A DNA stretch of 22,730 nt from Alphaproteobacteria bacterium UBA685 (GCA_002299005.1 DBMZ01000051.1:1-22730), one strand, 5' to 3'; shown: positions 8,301 to 15,486, counted from the stretch's first letter. Made by a program: numbers and translations. The notes: a model not told the origin generated them from the sequence alone.

Positions 8301-8431
8301 AAGTCGTTCAGGGATTGCACAGCCCCTTCTGCCGTAGGTGCCAAACCGCCTGTGACGGCATACCAGCCAGCTTCACCGCCCGCTATATCCGCATCAAGAT
8401 ATTGGATTGTTGTATTTGCGTAAATTTTCAT
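5306..8431 (-). CDS. Large RTX calcium-binding repeat protein, predicted type I secreted
   Basis: A 1041-residue, strongly acidic protein with no signal peptide or membrane segment. Residues 1-180 are unique and unrecognised. From about 182 to 950 it is built of hemolysin-type nonapeptides (for example GGAGDDTLT, GGAGADTLD, GGEGNDTIT) alternating with a longer module. That module runs DTxSYxxSxxGVxVNL, GGDAxGD, IENxxGSxxxDxLxG, and its anchors fall near residues 279, 359, 459, 594, 673, 773 and 852. The C-terminal 90 residues (FDLSRVKDL, DIIKDFKQGSD, SVDDF) resemble the terminal region of type I secretion substrates. Calcium would fold the beta-roll outside the cell. No enzymatic domain is visible; adhesin, S-layer or matrix protein are options. 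The ATG at 8431 has AGGA 11 bases upstream. No T1SS genes are present here. Confidence 0.9.
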   Translation of the reverse strand: MKIYANTTIQYLDADIAGGEAGWYAVTGGLAPTAEGAVQSLNDLGEAIADMPVILNAASQSVARPAYLNTISATFIVESDFSPTGTYEFAEAQASSIYNAVQFADGLSLTEASVTEYTKASSVDHTTLTLTFATPAGATFDMHFEYADSAFSFGLGADAPRGLDAFIARLDDSVETEQFHRGSEGFDSIKGDEEDNHIDGITGRDTINGYGGNDTIQLQAGEAYGGEGNDTITVNSEGTTLSASLYGGAGDDTLTGGANRDGLTGGAGADTLDGGASADTAYYVDSSEAVEIDLAAGKGKGGDAEGDTLISIEGAVGSSKDDKFTGNDAHNRFYGRDGDDEFIASEGYDYYNGGKGANDHVDYSDYGSAIKGDLFDTKATTFTKADGSEDVIVGVEHLTATEFADEVSGSDASNKLDGLGGDDILRGKGGDDTLSGGAGNDTLMGGAGADKIIGGEGTDTASYGDSERGVVLDLSDSSKNIGDAVGDTFESIEKYEGSKHTDVMRGTEGNDVIHGNGGTDSLHGKGGNDTLTIQGGFAYGDEGNDTITVENGIAGHVVRLYGGEGDDTLTGGVENTFIVGGSGADMIDGGEGRDTVSYASSDAGVYVNLTNGKARGGEAAGDTVVNVENVVGSNFNDELRGSGEVNSLSGGKGDDILSGAVGGDDLSGGAGSDTVDYHYSNEGVKVDLSLQAKGASGRGKQDGAGGHAEGDILSGIENIKGSKFDDELRGSDEVSWRGKQLTAGENTLVGGKGNDVLEGLGGADKLIGGSGRDTASYESSDAAVSVNLATGEASGGDATGDMFSSIEDLKGSDHNDHLVGDGSANIITGGKGDDTIEGGAGADIIVGGEGSDTASYEGSSSGVIVNLGKGTAVRGDAKGDKLIEIENLEGSAHNDILVGDAQNNVLMGGAGYDRLKGGEGQDTLDGGAGNDVLISENDGNVLIGGEGNDLFDLSRVKDLSDIATDIIKDFKQGSDMIKLSSAHLGEDNVVTAVETTMNGVSGVALTTNVGNSTVNFAFLEGVSDISVDDFAGDHIPMVDMV
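5957..7843 (-). repeat. Two tandem ~315-residue (~945 bp) super-repeats in the RTX protein
   Basis: Residues about 197-510 (7843-6902) and 511-825 (6901-5957) line up with a constant offset of 314-315 residues. Both contain GGNDT, then a xAYGxEGNDTITV segment (222-234 and 537-549), then LYGGxGDDTLTGG (245-257 and 560-572), then three DTxxY module anchors at matching distances. The copies have diverged in sequence, so the duplication is not recent. Confidence 0.75.
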
Positions 8432-8792
8432 ACTTTCATCTTTCCTAAGTTATATAAAAACTGGAAAGCGCAAAGCAGCTTGGCGGGGGAATACAAATCA
8501 GCCCCTTAAAACAACCTTACACATAGCCAAAAAGCCACCAGTGTTAGGCAAGATGAAGCAATTAACTTTTTCAAAGAAACAGGAATTTTGTCTATTTTTC
8601 AGCTATTTAGTTAAGTTTTCAAAAGTGTATTTACGATAAATTAATGAAATTATCCCTCTGCAAGCAAAGACGACGGAACCTCTTACTTAATTAGAAACTA
8701 TTTATTAATGAAGAGATTAATAATAGGTAAATGGGTCTTAATGAAAAAAATGACTTTTTAACGCTTTAAGGATGAGGAGGCCTTCACGAGGC
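8432..8792. other. AT-rich intergenic region between rplQ terminator and RTX gene
   Basis: About 360 bases separate the rplQ terminator from the RTX start. I find no convincing ORF, tRNA or insertion-sequence end. A TATATAAC stretch at 8451-8458 (minus strand) could be a -10 for the RTX gene, but no matching -35 is evident. The AT-rich part around 8580-8760 could hold upstream regulatory sites; none is recognisable. Confidence 0.5.
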
Positions 8793-8826
8793 AAAAAAAG
8801 GGCCCTTGCATTGCAAGAGCCCTTTT
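8793..8826 (-). terminator. Intrinsic terminator of the alpha (rpoA-rplQ) operon
   Basis: On the minus strand AAAAGGGCTCTTGC pairs with GCAAGGGCCCTTTT around a 3-base loop (14 bp, one G-U pair), followed by a run of seven T. It is 28 bases past the rplQ stop and closes the ribosomal superoperon. Confidence 0.93.
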
Positions 8827-8854
8827 ATGATTCATATCTGATAGGCGTGCGATT

Positions 8855-9289
8855 TTAGGCAGCTGATTCCACTGCGTCGCCGGCCATATCGTCAACCTGT
8901 ACTGGGCCTGAATCCTGGCCGCGTGCGCTCTCGTCGCGGTCAACCAATTCAATCACAGCCATAGGCGCCGCGTCACCATAACGGAAACCAGCTTTCATGA
9001 CGCGTGCATAGCCGCCCTGACGCTCTTCATAGCGTGGGCCTAGCACTTCAAATAACTTCTTAGTTGTCGCTTCACAGCGTAGCTTTGCGAATGCCTGACG
9101 ACGCGCATGCAAATCGCCGCGCTTACCAAGTGTGATTAGCTTTTCAACAACCGGGCGCAATTCTTTCGCCTTTGGAAGTGTTGTGATGATCTGCTCATGC
9201 TTAATCAAGGCCTGGGCCATGTTGCGGAACAGCATCTGACGGTGTTGTGATGTCCGGTTTAGTTTCCGGCCTGCATAACGATGACGCAT
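8855..9289 (-). CDS. rplQ: 50S ribosomal protein L17
   Basis: The protein starts [18 protein letters not shown] and continues with [37 protein letters not shown], the standard L17 core, which lines the outside of the polypeptide exit tunnel in the large subunit. At 144 residues it is longer than the E. coli protein (127). The last 25 or so residues are an acidic tail ([20 protein letters not shown]), a variation frequent in alphaproteobacteria. It lies 20 bases after rpoA and is the last gene of the superoperon, just before a strong terminator. Confidence 0.98.
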   Translation of the reverse strand: MRHRYAGRKLNRTSQHRQMLFRNMAQALIKHEQIITTLPKAKELRPVVEKLITLGKRGDLHARRQAFAKLRCEATTKKLFEVLGPRYEERQGGYARVMKAGFRYGDAAPMAVIELVDRDESARGQDSGPVQVDDMAGDAVESAA

Positions 9290-9309
9290 TTTACTCTCCT
9301 ACTGGCCCC

Positions 9310-10326
9310 TTAGAAAGGCTCATCCAAACGTTTGGCCAGATCTTCGATATTCTCAGGCGGCCAATTTTCTACATCCATGCCAAGCTCAAGATTCATGAAC
9401 TTTAGCACTTCTTTGATTTCATTAAGAGACTTACGGCCGAAATTCGGTGTACGTAGCATCTCACCTTCTGTCTTCTGTACCAAATCGCCAATGTAAACGA
9501 TGTTATCGTTCTTTAGGCAATTCGCAGAACGAACTGATAATTCAAGCTCGTCAACTTTGCGGAGCAAGTTGCGGTTGAATGGCAATTCTTCAACTTCATC
9601 AGCCGCCGCTTCAAGCTGTGGCTCTTCGAAGTTAATGAATGGCTGCAATTGGTCTTGCATGATACGCGCCGCATAAGCAACCGCATCTTCAGGGGTGATT
9701 GACCCGTTTGTCTCAATTGTCAGCAACAATTTGTCATAATCTGTGATTTGACCAACACGCTCATTCTCAACCTTATAGGCCACTTGGCGAATAGGGCTGA
9801 AGATAGCATCAACAGGGATAAGACCGATTGGTGTATCTTCTGAACGGTTCTGAGAGGCTGGCACATAGCCCTTGCCTGTCTCAATCGTCAATTCCATTGA
9901 AAGGCTTGCGCCCTTATCAAGATGACAGATCACATGATCTGGGTTCATGATTTCAATGCCGGCGCTCTCTGAGATCATACCAGCTGTGACGGCCAATGGG
10001 CCTTCTGCTGATAGGCGCACCTTGCGGGCACCTTCTTGGTCCATAGAGACAGACACGCCTTTGATGTTCAAGATAAGGTCTGTGACGTCTTCTCTGACAC
10101 CTGCGATTGATGAAAACTCATGTACCACGCCTTGGATTTGTACAGCTGTGATAGCGGCACCCTGCAATGATGATAGCAAGATACGACGCAAGCTGTTACC
10201 CAAAGTGATACCAAAGCCACGCTCTAGCGGGCTCACAGTTATCACCGCTTGACGCGGGTTATATTCTGATGACTTAACGCTAATCTGATCAGGCTTTTGC
10301 AGTTCCTGCCAATTTTTTTCGATCAT
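9310..10326 (-). CDS. rpoA: DNA-directed RNA polymerase alpha subunit
   Basis: A 338-residue alpha subunit. The N-terminal domain carries the dimerisation motif [19 protein letters not shown] (35-53), which nucleates assembly of beta and beta'. A linker of about 15 acidic residues (EAAADEVEE) leads to the C-terminal domain, where [12 protein letters not shown] (265-276) provides the Arg and Asn used to bind UP elements and activators, followed by the helix-hairpin-helix [12 protein letters not shown]. Translation starts at the ATG at 10326 with AAAGGA 7-12 bases upstream. Unusually for this operon, 123 bases with strong hairpins separate it from rpsK. Confidence 0.99.
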   Translation of the reverse strand: MIEKNWQELQKPDQISVKSSEYNPRQAVITVSPLERGFGITLGNSLRRILLSSLQGAAITAVQIQGVVHEFSSIAGVREDVTDLILNIKGVSVSMDQEGARKVRLSAEGPLAVTAGMISESAGIEIMNPDHVICHLDKGASLSMELTIETGKGYVPASQNRSEDTPIGLIPVDAIFSPIRQVAYKVENERVGQITDYDKLLLTIETNGSITPEDAVAYAARIMQDQLQPFINFEEPQLEAAADEVEELPFNRNLLRKVDELELSVRSANCLKNDNIVYIGDLVQKTEGEMLRTPNFGRKSLNEIKEVLKFMNLELGMDVENWPPENIEDLAKRLDEPF

Positions 10327-10359
10327 GGCGTATATCCTTTTAAGCTAAATTTGCACCCA

Positions 10360-10422
10360 AGAGCTATGATAGCTCTGGATGCGCATTTGCGCTAAGAGGC
10401 CGCAAGCGGCATTAGCGCATCC
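10360..10422 (-). promoter_or_regulatory. Two tandem RNA hairpins in the rpsK-rpoA leader
   Basis: On the minus strand the first structure (10422-10377) has GGATGCGC complementary to GCGCATCC at its ends, an inner GCGCTAA/TTAGCGC pairing and an apical GCCG-CTTG-CGGC hairpin. It is followed directly by AGAGCTATCATAGCTCT (10376-10360), a perfect inverted repeat. The outer and inner stems share GCGC, so they compete or slip. No T-tract follows either, so these are not ordinary terminators. A role in mRNA processing, stability or control of rpoA translation is inferred. Confidence 0.6.
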
Positions 10423-10449
10423 TGTCCCCCCGCTGTTGCCAGCGAATGA

Positions 10450-10845
10450 TTATACCCGGCGGCGCTTGCGCGGGCGGCAACCATTATGTGGGATAGGTGT
10501 TACATCTTTGATTGATGTAACGTTAAAGCCAACGGCCTGAAGGGCGCGCAATGCTGATTCGCGACCAGAACCTGGACCACGAACTTCAACATCAAGGCTC
10601 TTTACACCATGTTCCGCTGCCTTCTTGCCAGCATCTTCAGCCGCCATTTGCGAGGCAAATGGTGTTGACTTACGAGAGCCTTTAAAGCCTAGCGCACCTG
10701 ATGAAGACCAGGCAATTGTGTTGCCCTGTACATCAGTAATTGTGACCATAGTGTTGTTAAATGTAGAATTAACGTGTGCAATGCCGTTCGAAATGTTCTT
10801 CCGTTCGCGGCGACGTACACGTCCTTGAGCAGGTTGCTTTGCCAT
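10450..10845 (-). CDS. rpsK: 30S ribosomal protein S11
   Basis: The 131-residue sequence has the S11 core [33 protein letters not shown] region and [13 protein letters not shown], and the C-terminal [12 protein letters not shown], whose Asn-Gly is the isoaspartate-forming site known in E. coli S11. S11 forms part of the platform of the small subunit, near the Shine-Dalgarno helix. It lies 24 bases after rpsM. Length and start are typical. Confidence 0.99.
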   Translation of the reverse strand: MAKQPAQGRVRRRERKNISNGIAHVNSTFNNTMVTITDVQGNTIAWSSSGALGFKGSRKSTPFASQMAAEDAGKKAAEHGVKSLDVEVRGPGSGRESALRALQAVGFNVTSIKDVTPIPHNGCRPRKRRRV

Positions 10846-10869
10846 GTTCTTACCTCAAATCCCTTAGAA

Positions 10870-11238
10870 CTATTTCTTCTTACCGGCAATGGCCTTTGCA
10901 GGACCTTTGCGCGTGCGAGCGTTAGTATGCGTACGCTGACCACGAACTGGCAGGTTACGACGATGGCGCAAGCCACGGTAACAGCCAAGATCAAGATAGC
11001 GCTTGATGTTCATGCTTGTTTGACGGCGTAAATCACCTTCAACCAGAACATCTTCATCAATGATATCACGAACCTTTGTAAGCTCGTCTTCAGTCAGGTC
11101 GTTTACACGACGATGATCTTCGATACCTGCTTTGCTGCAAATGTTGTTTGCAATATTTGGACCAATACCATGAATGTAGGTAAGAGCGATTTTCACTCTT
11201 TTCTTGGTCGGAATGTTTACACCAGCTATACGCGCCAC
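10870..11238 (-). CDS. rpsM: 30S ribosomal protein S13 (GTG start)
   Basis: S13 binds the head of the small subunit and contacts the P-site tRNA and L5. The 122-residue sequence reads [21 protein letters not shown], then [12 protein letters not shown] (helix-hairpin-helix) and the basic tail [20 protein letters not shown]. The start is the GTG at 11238, not the TTG at 11268 that opens the longest reading: family members begin at (M)ARIAGVNIP, and AAGGAG (11250-11245) sits six bases before the GTG. It is first in the rpsM-rpsK-rpoA-rplQ group and has its own promoter in the adk-rpsM gap. Confidence 0.97.
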   Translation of the reverse strand: MARIAGVNIPTKKRVKIALTYIHGIGPNIANNICSKAGIEDHRRVNDLTEDELTKVRDIIDEDVLVEGDLRRQTSMNIKRYLDLGCYRGLRHRRNLPVRGQRTHTNARTRKGPAKAIAGKKK

Positions 11239-11244
11239 TGGCCT

Positions 11245-11250
11245 CTCCTT
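11245..11250 (-). promoter_or_regulatory. Shine-Dalgarno that fixes the rpsM GTG start
   Basis: AAGGAG lies six bases upstream of the GTG at 11238 on the minus strand. No comparable site precedes the upstream TTG at 11268. Confidence 0.85.
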
Positions 11251-11259
11251 TACTGTTAC

Positions 11260-11278
11260 CGTCCCCAAAAAAGGGGCG
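11260..11278 (-). promoter_or_regulatory. Small C4-T6-G4 hairpin in the rpsM leader
   Basis: On the minus strand CGCCCC-TTTTTT-GGGG(A)CG can form a 4 to 6 bp stem ten bases before the Shine-Dalgarno. It is not followed by a T-tract. A role in rpsM translation control is possible but unsupported. Confidence 0.3.
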
Positions 11279-11325
11279 TTTTCATAAACTTTATCAATTG
11301 CAGAACCCTTAACAAAGCTTGTGCC

Positions 11326-11353
11326 TTTATAAGAATTTTGCGTTATCTGTCAA
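11326..11353 (-). promoter_or_regulatory. Strong sigma70 promoter for rpsM-rpsK-rpoA-rplQ
   Basis: On the minus strand a consensus TTGACA (11353-11348), immediately after the adk stop codon, is followed by a 16-bp spacer and TATAAA (11331-11326). Transcription would begin near 11319, giving a leader of about 80 bases before the rpsM GTG. It would uncouple the alpha operon from the S10-spc transcript. Confidence 0.75.
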
Positions 11354-11355
11354 GC

Positions 11356-11925
11356 TTAGCTTGTTAATATCTTCGCGATGTCACCAGACACATCTTCGAT
11401 GCTCTGCATGCCATCAACCGTCTTTAATAGCCCTTTTGCCTCATAATAAGGAAGCACAGGAGCTGTATTTTCGTGATAAACCTTCAGTCTTTTTGCCAAA
11501 ACATCAGCATTATCGTCTGAGCGTTCACCGCCTGTTTCACTTGCCCGGTTTTCAATCCGCGCAAATAGTGCTTGTTCATCGACCTTGATCTCAATCACAT
11601 GAGCCAAAGTAATGTTCTTTTCAGCAAACATCGCATCCAAGGCCTCAGCCTGTGCGACGGTGCGTGGGAATCCATCAAGAATCACGCCTGCTTTGCAATC
11701 ATCTTGTGACATACGGTCATTAATCATACCGACCATAATATCATCAGAGACCAAATCGCCTCTATCAATAATTTCTTTGGCTTTCATACCAAGCTCAGTG
11801 CCTGCCGCAATGGCCGCACGAAGCATGTCGCCTGTGCTTAGCTGAACCATACCGCGTTCTGATACGAGCTTTTCTGCCTGTGTGCCTTTACCAGCACCTG
11901 GAGGGCCAAAAAGAATTATGTTCAT
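11356..11925 (-). CDS. adk: Adenylate kinase, short form
   Basis: Adenylate kinase interconverts ATP + AMP and 2 ADP in the cytoplasm. The 189-residue protein has the P-loop GPPGAGKGTQ (7-16), the AMP site QLSTGDMLRAA, DGFPRT and a short LID (RIENRASETGG) with no four-cysteine zinc site, so it is the short form common in alphaproteobacteria rather than the ~214-residue E. coli type. Its ATG overlaps the secY TGA (ATGA, 11925-11922), so translation is coupled. Placement between secY and rpsM is a frequent bacterial arrangement. Confidence 0.98.
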   Translation of the reverse strand: MNIILFGPPGAGKGTQAEKLVSERGMVQLSTGDMLRAAIAAGTELGMKAKEIIDRGDLVSDDIMVGMINDRMSQDDCKAGVILDGFPRTVAQAEALDAMFAEKNITLAHVIEIKVDEQALFARIENRASETGGERSDDNADVLAKRLKVYHENTAPVLPYYEAKGLLKTVDGMQSIEDVSGDIAKILTS

Positions 11926-13256
11926 GTTCTGCGACCTCTGATACGAGATTTCTTAATCAGTGATTCATACTGATGCGCTAACATGTGTGACTGCACTTGG
12001 TTGACCGTATCCAAAGACACTGTCACCACAATCAACAGCGATGTGCCACCAAAATAGAACGGCACAGCATATTGCGAGATAAGAATCTCTGGCAAAATAC
12101 AAACCGCTGAAAGGTAAGCAGCACCAAGAACTGTTAGGCGTGTCAGAATGAAGTCTAGAAAATCAGCTGTAGGCTGACCCGGGCGAATGCCCGCAATATA
12201 ACCGCCATTGCGGCGCAGGTTTTCAGCTGTATCTTCTGGATTGAACACAATCGCTGTATAGAAGAACGCGAAGAACACAATCAACGCAATGTAAATAGCA
12301 AGATAAAGCGGCTGACCACGGCCCAAAAGCGCGTTCAATGTCACAAGCCAACCGGCACCACCATCCTGACCACCTGTCAAATTGATGATAGAGACAGGCA
12401 TCAACAACAATGATGAGGCAAAGATTGGGGGAATAACACCCGGCACGTTAATCTTCAAAGGAAGGTGCTGGGCTTCGCCGCCAAAGACTTTGTTACCATG
12501 TTGGCGCTTTGGATATTGCACCATAATCTTACGCACTGAGCGTTCGATAAAGACGATAAAGCCGATAACCGCAATCGCCATCATAAATAGGGCAATGATG
12601 AAGATAGCTGAAAGAGCACCTGTACGGCCAAGCTCTAACGTGCCTGCCAATGCCAAAGGCAATTGCGCAACAATACCGGCAAAGATGATAAGCGAGATAC
12701 CGTTACCGATACCACGGCTCGTGATTTGCTCACCAAGCCACATCAAGAATAATGTACCACCAACCAATGTGATGACAGTCGTCATACGGAACATCAGGCC
12801 GGGGTCTTGGACAACGCCTTGGGCTGATTCAAGACCAACGGCAATGCCATAGCCCTGAACGGTTGCCAAAAGAACCGTCAAATAACGTGTATATTGATTA
12901 ATCTGCTTACGACCAGCATCCCCGTCTTTTTTCAACTGCTCTAATGTCGGCACAATGGCTGTCATTAGCTGCATGATGATAGAGGCTGTAATGTAAGGCA
13001 TAATGTTCAAGGCAAAGATGGTCATACGGCTCAACGCGCCGCCTGAGAACATGTCAAACATGCCCAAAATACCTGAAGATTGCTGGCTAAAAATGCCCTC
13101 AAGTGCGACAGGATCAATGCCCGGAATAGGAATAAAGGTACCCAAACGATAAACAATCAACGCGCCTAACGTAAATAGTAAGCGCTTTCTTAGCTCACCG
13201 GCTTTTGATAAAGCGCCGAGGCCAAAACCAGAATTTGCTTGATTGCTGACTGCCAT
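11922..13256 (-). CDS. secY: Preprotein translocase subunit SecY
   Basis: SecY forms the protein-conducting channel of the inner membrane with SecE and SecG. The 444-residue sequence has ten predicted membrane segments. Recognisable parts are LGTFIPIPGID and the plug region GMFDMFSGGALSRMTIFALNIMPYI-type stretch early on, NPEDTAENLRRNGGYIAGIRPG in the C5 cytoplasmic loop that contacts SecA and the ribosome, and a basic C-terminus (KKSRIRGRRT). It starts at the ATG at 13256, 23 bases after rplO, and its stop overlaps adk. Confidence 0.99.
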   Translation of the reverse strand: MAVSNQANSGFGLGALSKAGELRKRLLFTLGALIVYRLGTFIPIPGIDPVALEGIFSQQSSGILGMFDMFSGGALSRMTIFALNIMPYITASIIMQLMTAIVPTLEQLKKDGDAGRKQINQYTRYLTVLLATVQGYGIAVGLESAQGVVQDPGLMFRMTTVITLVGGTLFLMWLGEQITSRGIGNGISLIIFAGIVAQLPLALAGTLELGRTGALSAIFIIALFMMAIAVIGFIVFIERSVRKIMVQYPKRQHGNKVFGGEAQHLPLKINVPGVIPPIFASSLLLMPVSIINLTGGQDGGAGWLVTLNALLGRGQPLYLAIYIALIVFFAFFYTAIVFNPEDTAENLRRNGGYIAGIRPGQPTADFLDFILTRLTVLGAAYLSAVCILPEILISQYAVPFYFGGTSLLIVVTVSLDTVNQVQSHMLAHQYESLIKKSRIRGRRT

Positions 13257-13279
13257 CTATTTGGGTCCCTTATAAAATC

Positions 13280-13753
13280 TTATTCAGCTGCAGCTGGGCT
13301 AGCAACTGTGACAGAACCGCCTGCTTTTTCAACAAGCGCGGCAGCTGACTTAGAGGCACCAGCAACATGAAGGTTGACGCTTGCCTTAAGCTCGCCCTTT
13401 GCCAAAAGACGCACACCGTCTTTTGCCTTGCTGATAACGCCGGCCGCAACCAATGCTGTTGCATCGATAGGCTGTTTTGCATCCAATTTGCCAGCATCAA
13501 CCGCTGACTGGATACGGCCCACATTTACCTCAACATACTTCTTGCGGAAGATGTTGTTAAAGCCACGCTTTGGTAGACGTCTGTGGATAGGCATCTGACC
13601 GCCCTCAAAGCCCTTAATAGACACGCCTGAACGTGCTTTCTGACCTTTGTGACCGCTACCAGATGTCTTGCCTCTGCCTGAGCCGATACCGCGACCAACG
13701 CGCTTTGCGTTTTTGGTTGCGCCATCATTATCTCTGATTTCATTCAGTTTCAT
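13280..13753 (-). CDS. rplO: 50S ribosomal protein L15
   Basis: The 157-residue protein has the glycine- and lysine-rich L15 N-terminus ([37 protein letters not shown]) that threads into 23S rRNA, then [18 protein letters not shown] and a globular C-terminal domain rich in Ala and Val. It is a late-assembling large-subunit protein. It lies 39 bases after rpmD, the widest gap inside the spc portion, but no separate promoter is evident there. Confidence 0.98.
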   Translation of the reverse strand: MKLNEIRDNDGATKNAKRVGRGIGSGRGKTSGSGHKGQKARSGVSIKGFEGGQMPIHRRLPKRGFNNIFRKKYVEVNVGRIQSAVDAGKLDAKQPIDATALVAAGVISKAKDGVRLLAKGELKASVNLHVAGASKSAAALVEKAGGSVTVASPAAAE

Positions 13754-13792
13754 TTTATTGCTCCTGATATCTTACTTGCGTGATATCTGAAA

Positions 13793-13981
13793 TTAGCTAG
13801 CGTTTTCGACACGAACAAGGTGAGATACCTTGGCGATCATGCCGCGAATTGATGGTGTATCTTCTAGCTCTCTTGTGCGACCAATCTTGTTAAGACCAAG
13901 ACCGATAAGTGTCTGACGCTGAGAGCTTTCACGACCAATTGCGCTACGTGTTTGTGTTACAATAACTGTTTTCTTCGCCAT
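13793..13981 (-). CDS. rpmD: 50S ribosomal protein L30
   Basis: A 62-residue protein, [17 protein letters not shown] followed by [19 protein letters not shown] and [14 protein letters not shown], which is the complete L30 fold (ferredoxin-like, one copy per large subunit). Length matches bacterial L30. It is placed between rpsE and rplO as usual. Confidence 0.97.
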   Translation of the reverse strand: MAKKTVIVTQTRSAIGRESSQRQTLIGLGLNKIGRTRELEDTPSIRGMIAKVSHLVRVENAS

Positions 13982-13996
13982 GTCTCACTACTCCCC

Positions 13997-14551
13997 TTAA
14001 GAGGCGTCCGCAGCATCGCTGCGCTTGCCAAGAACTTCGTTAACACGCTTGCCACGCTTTGCGGCCACTGCACGTGGTGCCTGCATCAATGTCAAAGCTG
14101 AGAAAGTCGCTTTAATCATATTATGCGGGTTTGATGTGCCAATTGACTTAGAGACAACATCCTGCACGCCTAGTGCTTCGAAAACGGCACGCATTGGACC
14201 ACCTGCGATGATACCTGTACCAGCTGGCGCTGTACGAAGGATAACATGGCCTGCGCCATAAAAGCCTTTTGTATCATGATGCAATGTGCGGCCATCACGC
14301 AATGGTACACGTACCATGTTGCGCTTTGCGTTATCTGTTGCTTTGCGAATAGCTTCAGGCACCTCTTTGGCTTTGCCTGTACCGAAACCAACGCGGCCTT
14401 TACCGTCACCCACAATCATCAAAGCAGCAAAACCGAAACGGCGACCACCTTTAACAACCTTAGCAACACGGTTAATGCCAACTAGCTTTTCGAGCAATTC
14501 AGGCTCATCGCCCTTATTGTGCTGATCTCTTTTATCGTTATTACGAGCCAT
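13997..14551 (-). CDS. rpsE: 30S ribosomal protein S5
   Basis: S5 lies at the mRNA entry and the body/head junction of the small subunit and affects accuracy. The sequence has the double-stranded-RNA-binding-like N-terminal domain ([38 protein letters not shown]) and the C-terminal [17 protein letters not shown] and [16 protein letters not shown] start it at the ATG at 14551 (184 residues). A GTG at 14560 would add three residues, but it overlaps the ribosome site AAGGGG, which is well placed for the ATG. Confidence 0.98.
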   Translation of the reverse strand: MARNNDKRDQHNKGDEPELLEKLVGINRVAKVVKGGRRFGFAALMIVGDGKGRVGFGTGKAKEVPEAIRKATDNAKRNMVRVPLRDGRTLHHDTKGFYGAGHVILRTAPAGTGIIAGGPMRAVFEALGVQDVVSKSIGTSNPHNMIKATFSALTLMQAPRAVAAKRGKRVNEVLGKRSDAADAS

Positions 14552-14563
14552 GATTGACACCCC

Positions 14564-14926
14564 TTAAAATTCTAGACCAGCGTCTCTAGCAGCTTCTGCT
14601 AGCGCTTTGACACGGCCATGATAGATGAAGCCACCACGGTCGAAAACGACCTGCTTCACGCCACCTTTGATTGCTGCTTCAGCAACTGTGCGGCCAATTT
14701 GTGTAGCCGCATCGATGTTGTTACCTGACTTACCACCTTTTTTGAAGGCTTCGTCCAGAGTTGAAGCACTCGCCAAAGTGCGACCAGTTGAATCGTCGAT
14801 CACCTGTGCGTAAATATTCGCTGATGATCTATGAACAGACAGACGTGGGCGGCCATTGGCAACTTTTCTCAAAGTTGTGCGGGCGCGCTGACGACGACGT
14901 TCGAAATTTGACATTCTTGTTTTCAT
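14564..14926 (-). CDS. rplR: 50S ribosomal protein L18
   Basis: L18 binds 5S rRNA in the central protuberance together with L5. The 120-residue protein has the family's basic start [14 protein letters not shown] and [20 protein letters not shown], and ends with [28 protein letters not shown]. The ATG at 14926 is chosen over one at 14914 because only the former has a purine-rich site (GGGACGAG) upstream. Confidence 0.98.
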   Translation of the reverse strand: MKTRMSNFERRRQRARTTLRKVANGRPRLSVHRSSANIYAQVIDDSTGRTLASASTLDEAFKKGGKSGNNIDAATQIGRTVAEAAIKGGVKQVVFDRGGFIYHGRVKALAEAARDAGLEF

Positions 14927-14938
14927 AACGCTCGTCCC

Positions 14939-15472
14939 TTATTTCTTCTTGCCTTCTTTGCGGACGATATATTCGTCTGCATATTTAACACCCTTGCCTT
15001 TGAAAGGCTCTGGTGGACGCTTGCCTCTGACTTCGGCGGCGAACTGACCTAGCAGTTGCTTATCGAAACCAGTGATTTCCATCTTTGTGTTGCCATCCAT
15101 TGTGACAGTCAGGCCAGCTGGCACTTCCATCTCAACAGGGTGGCTAAAACCAAGATTCAACTGCAATTTGTTACCTGCCATTGCGGCACGATAACCAACG
15201 CCGTTGATTTCAAGCTTGCGGCTGAAACCTTCAGAGACGCCTTTGACCATATTGTTCAGATTAGAGCGAGTTGTGCCCCAGATTGAACGGCCAAACACAT
15301 TCTTTTTGCCTGCCAAGACTTTGATTTCTGTATCAGTCAACTCAACAGTTACGTCAGAAGAAACGGTTGTGCTCAACTCGCCCTTGCTGCCTTTAACTGT
15401 GATATCGCTACCATTTTGTGAAACAGTAACACCTGATGGGATAGCAATGATTGCATTACCTACGCGTGACAT
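14939..15472 (-). CDS. rplF: 50S ribosomal protein L6
   Basis: The 177-residue protein shows two similar beta-sheet domains and the family signatures MSRVGNAIIAIPSGV, NMVKGVSEGFSRKLEINGVGYRA and KRPPEPFKGKGVKY near the C-terminus. L6 sits by the sarcin-ricin loop and the L7/L12 stalk base. It ends in a lysine-rich tail. It starts 14 bases after the rpsH stop with GGGGGA upstream. Confidence 0.99.
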   Translation of the reverse strand: MSRVGNAIIAIPSGVTVSQNGSDITVKGSKGELSTTVSSDVTVELTDTEIKVLAGKKNVFGRSIWGTTRSNLNNMVKGVSEGFSRKLEINGVGYRAAMAGNKLQLNLGFSHPVEMEVPAGLTVTMDGNTKMEITGFDKQLLGQFAAEVRGKRPPEPFKGKGVKYADEYIVRKEGKKK

Positions 15473-15486
15473 ATCTCAAATCCCCC

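Noticed and set aside
8432..8440. Three-codon upstream reading frame (ATG AAA GTA TGA) overlapping the RTX start by ATGA
   Set aside because: It could be a leader minicistron, but three codons next to an AT-rich start arise easily by chance and nothing else supports it.
11239..11268. TTG start adding 10 residues to rpsM
   Set aside because: No ribosome site; family members start at (M)ARIAGVNIP, which matches the GTG at 11238.
12382..12852. 156-codon plus-strand reading frame opposite secY
   Set aside because: It is antisense to well-conserved secY, has no recognisable domain and no ribosome site; the Ile/Pro/Met-rich composition reflects the complement of membrane codons.
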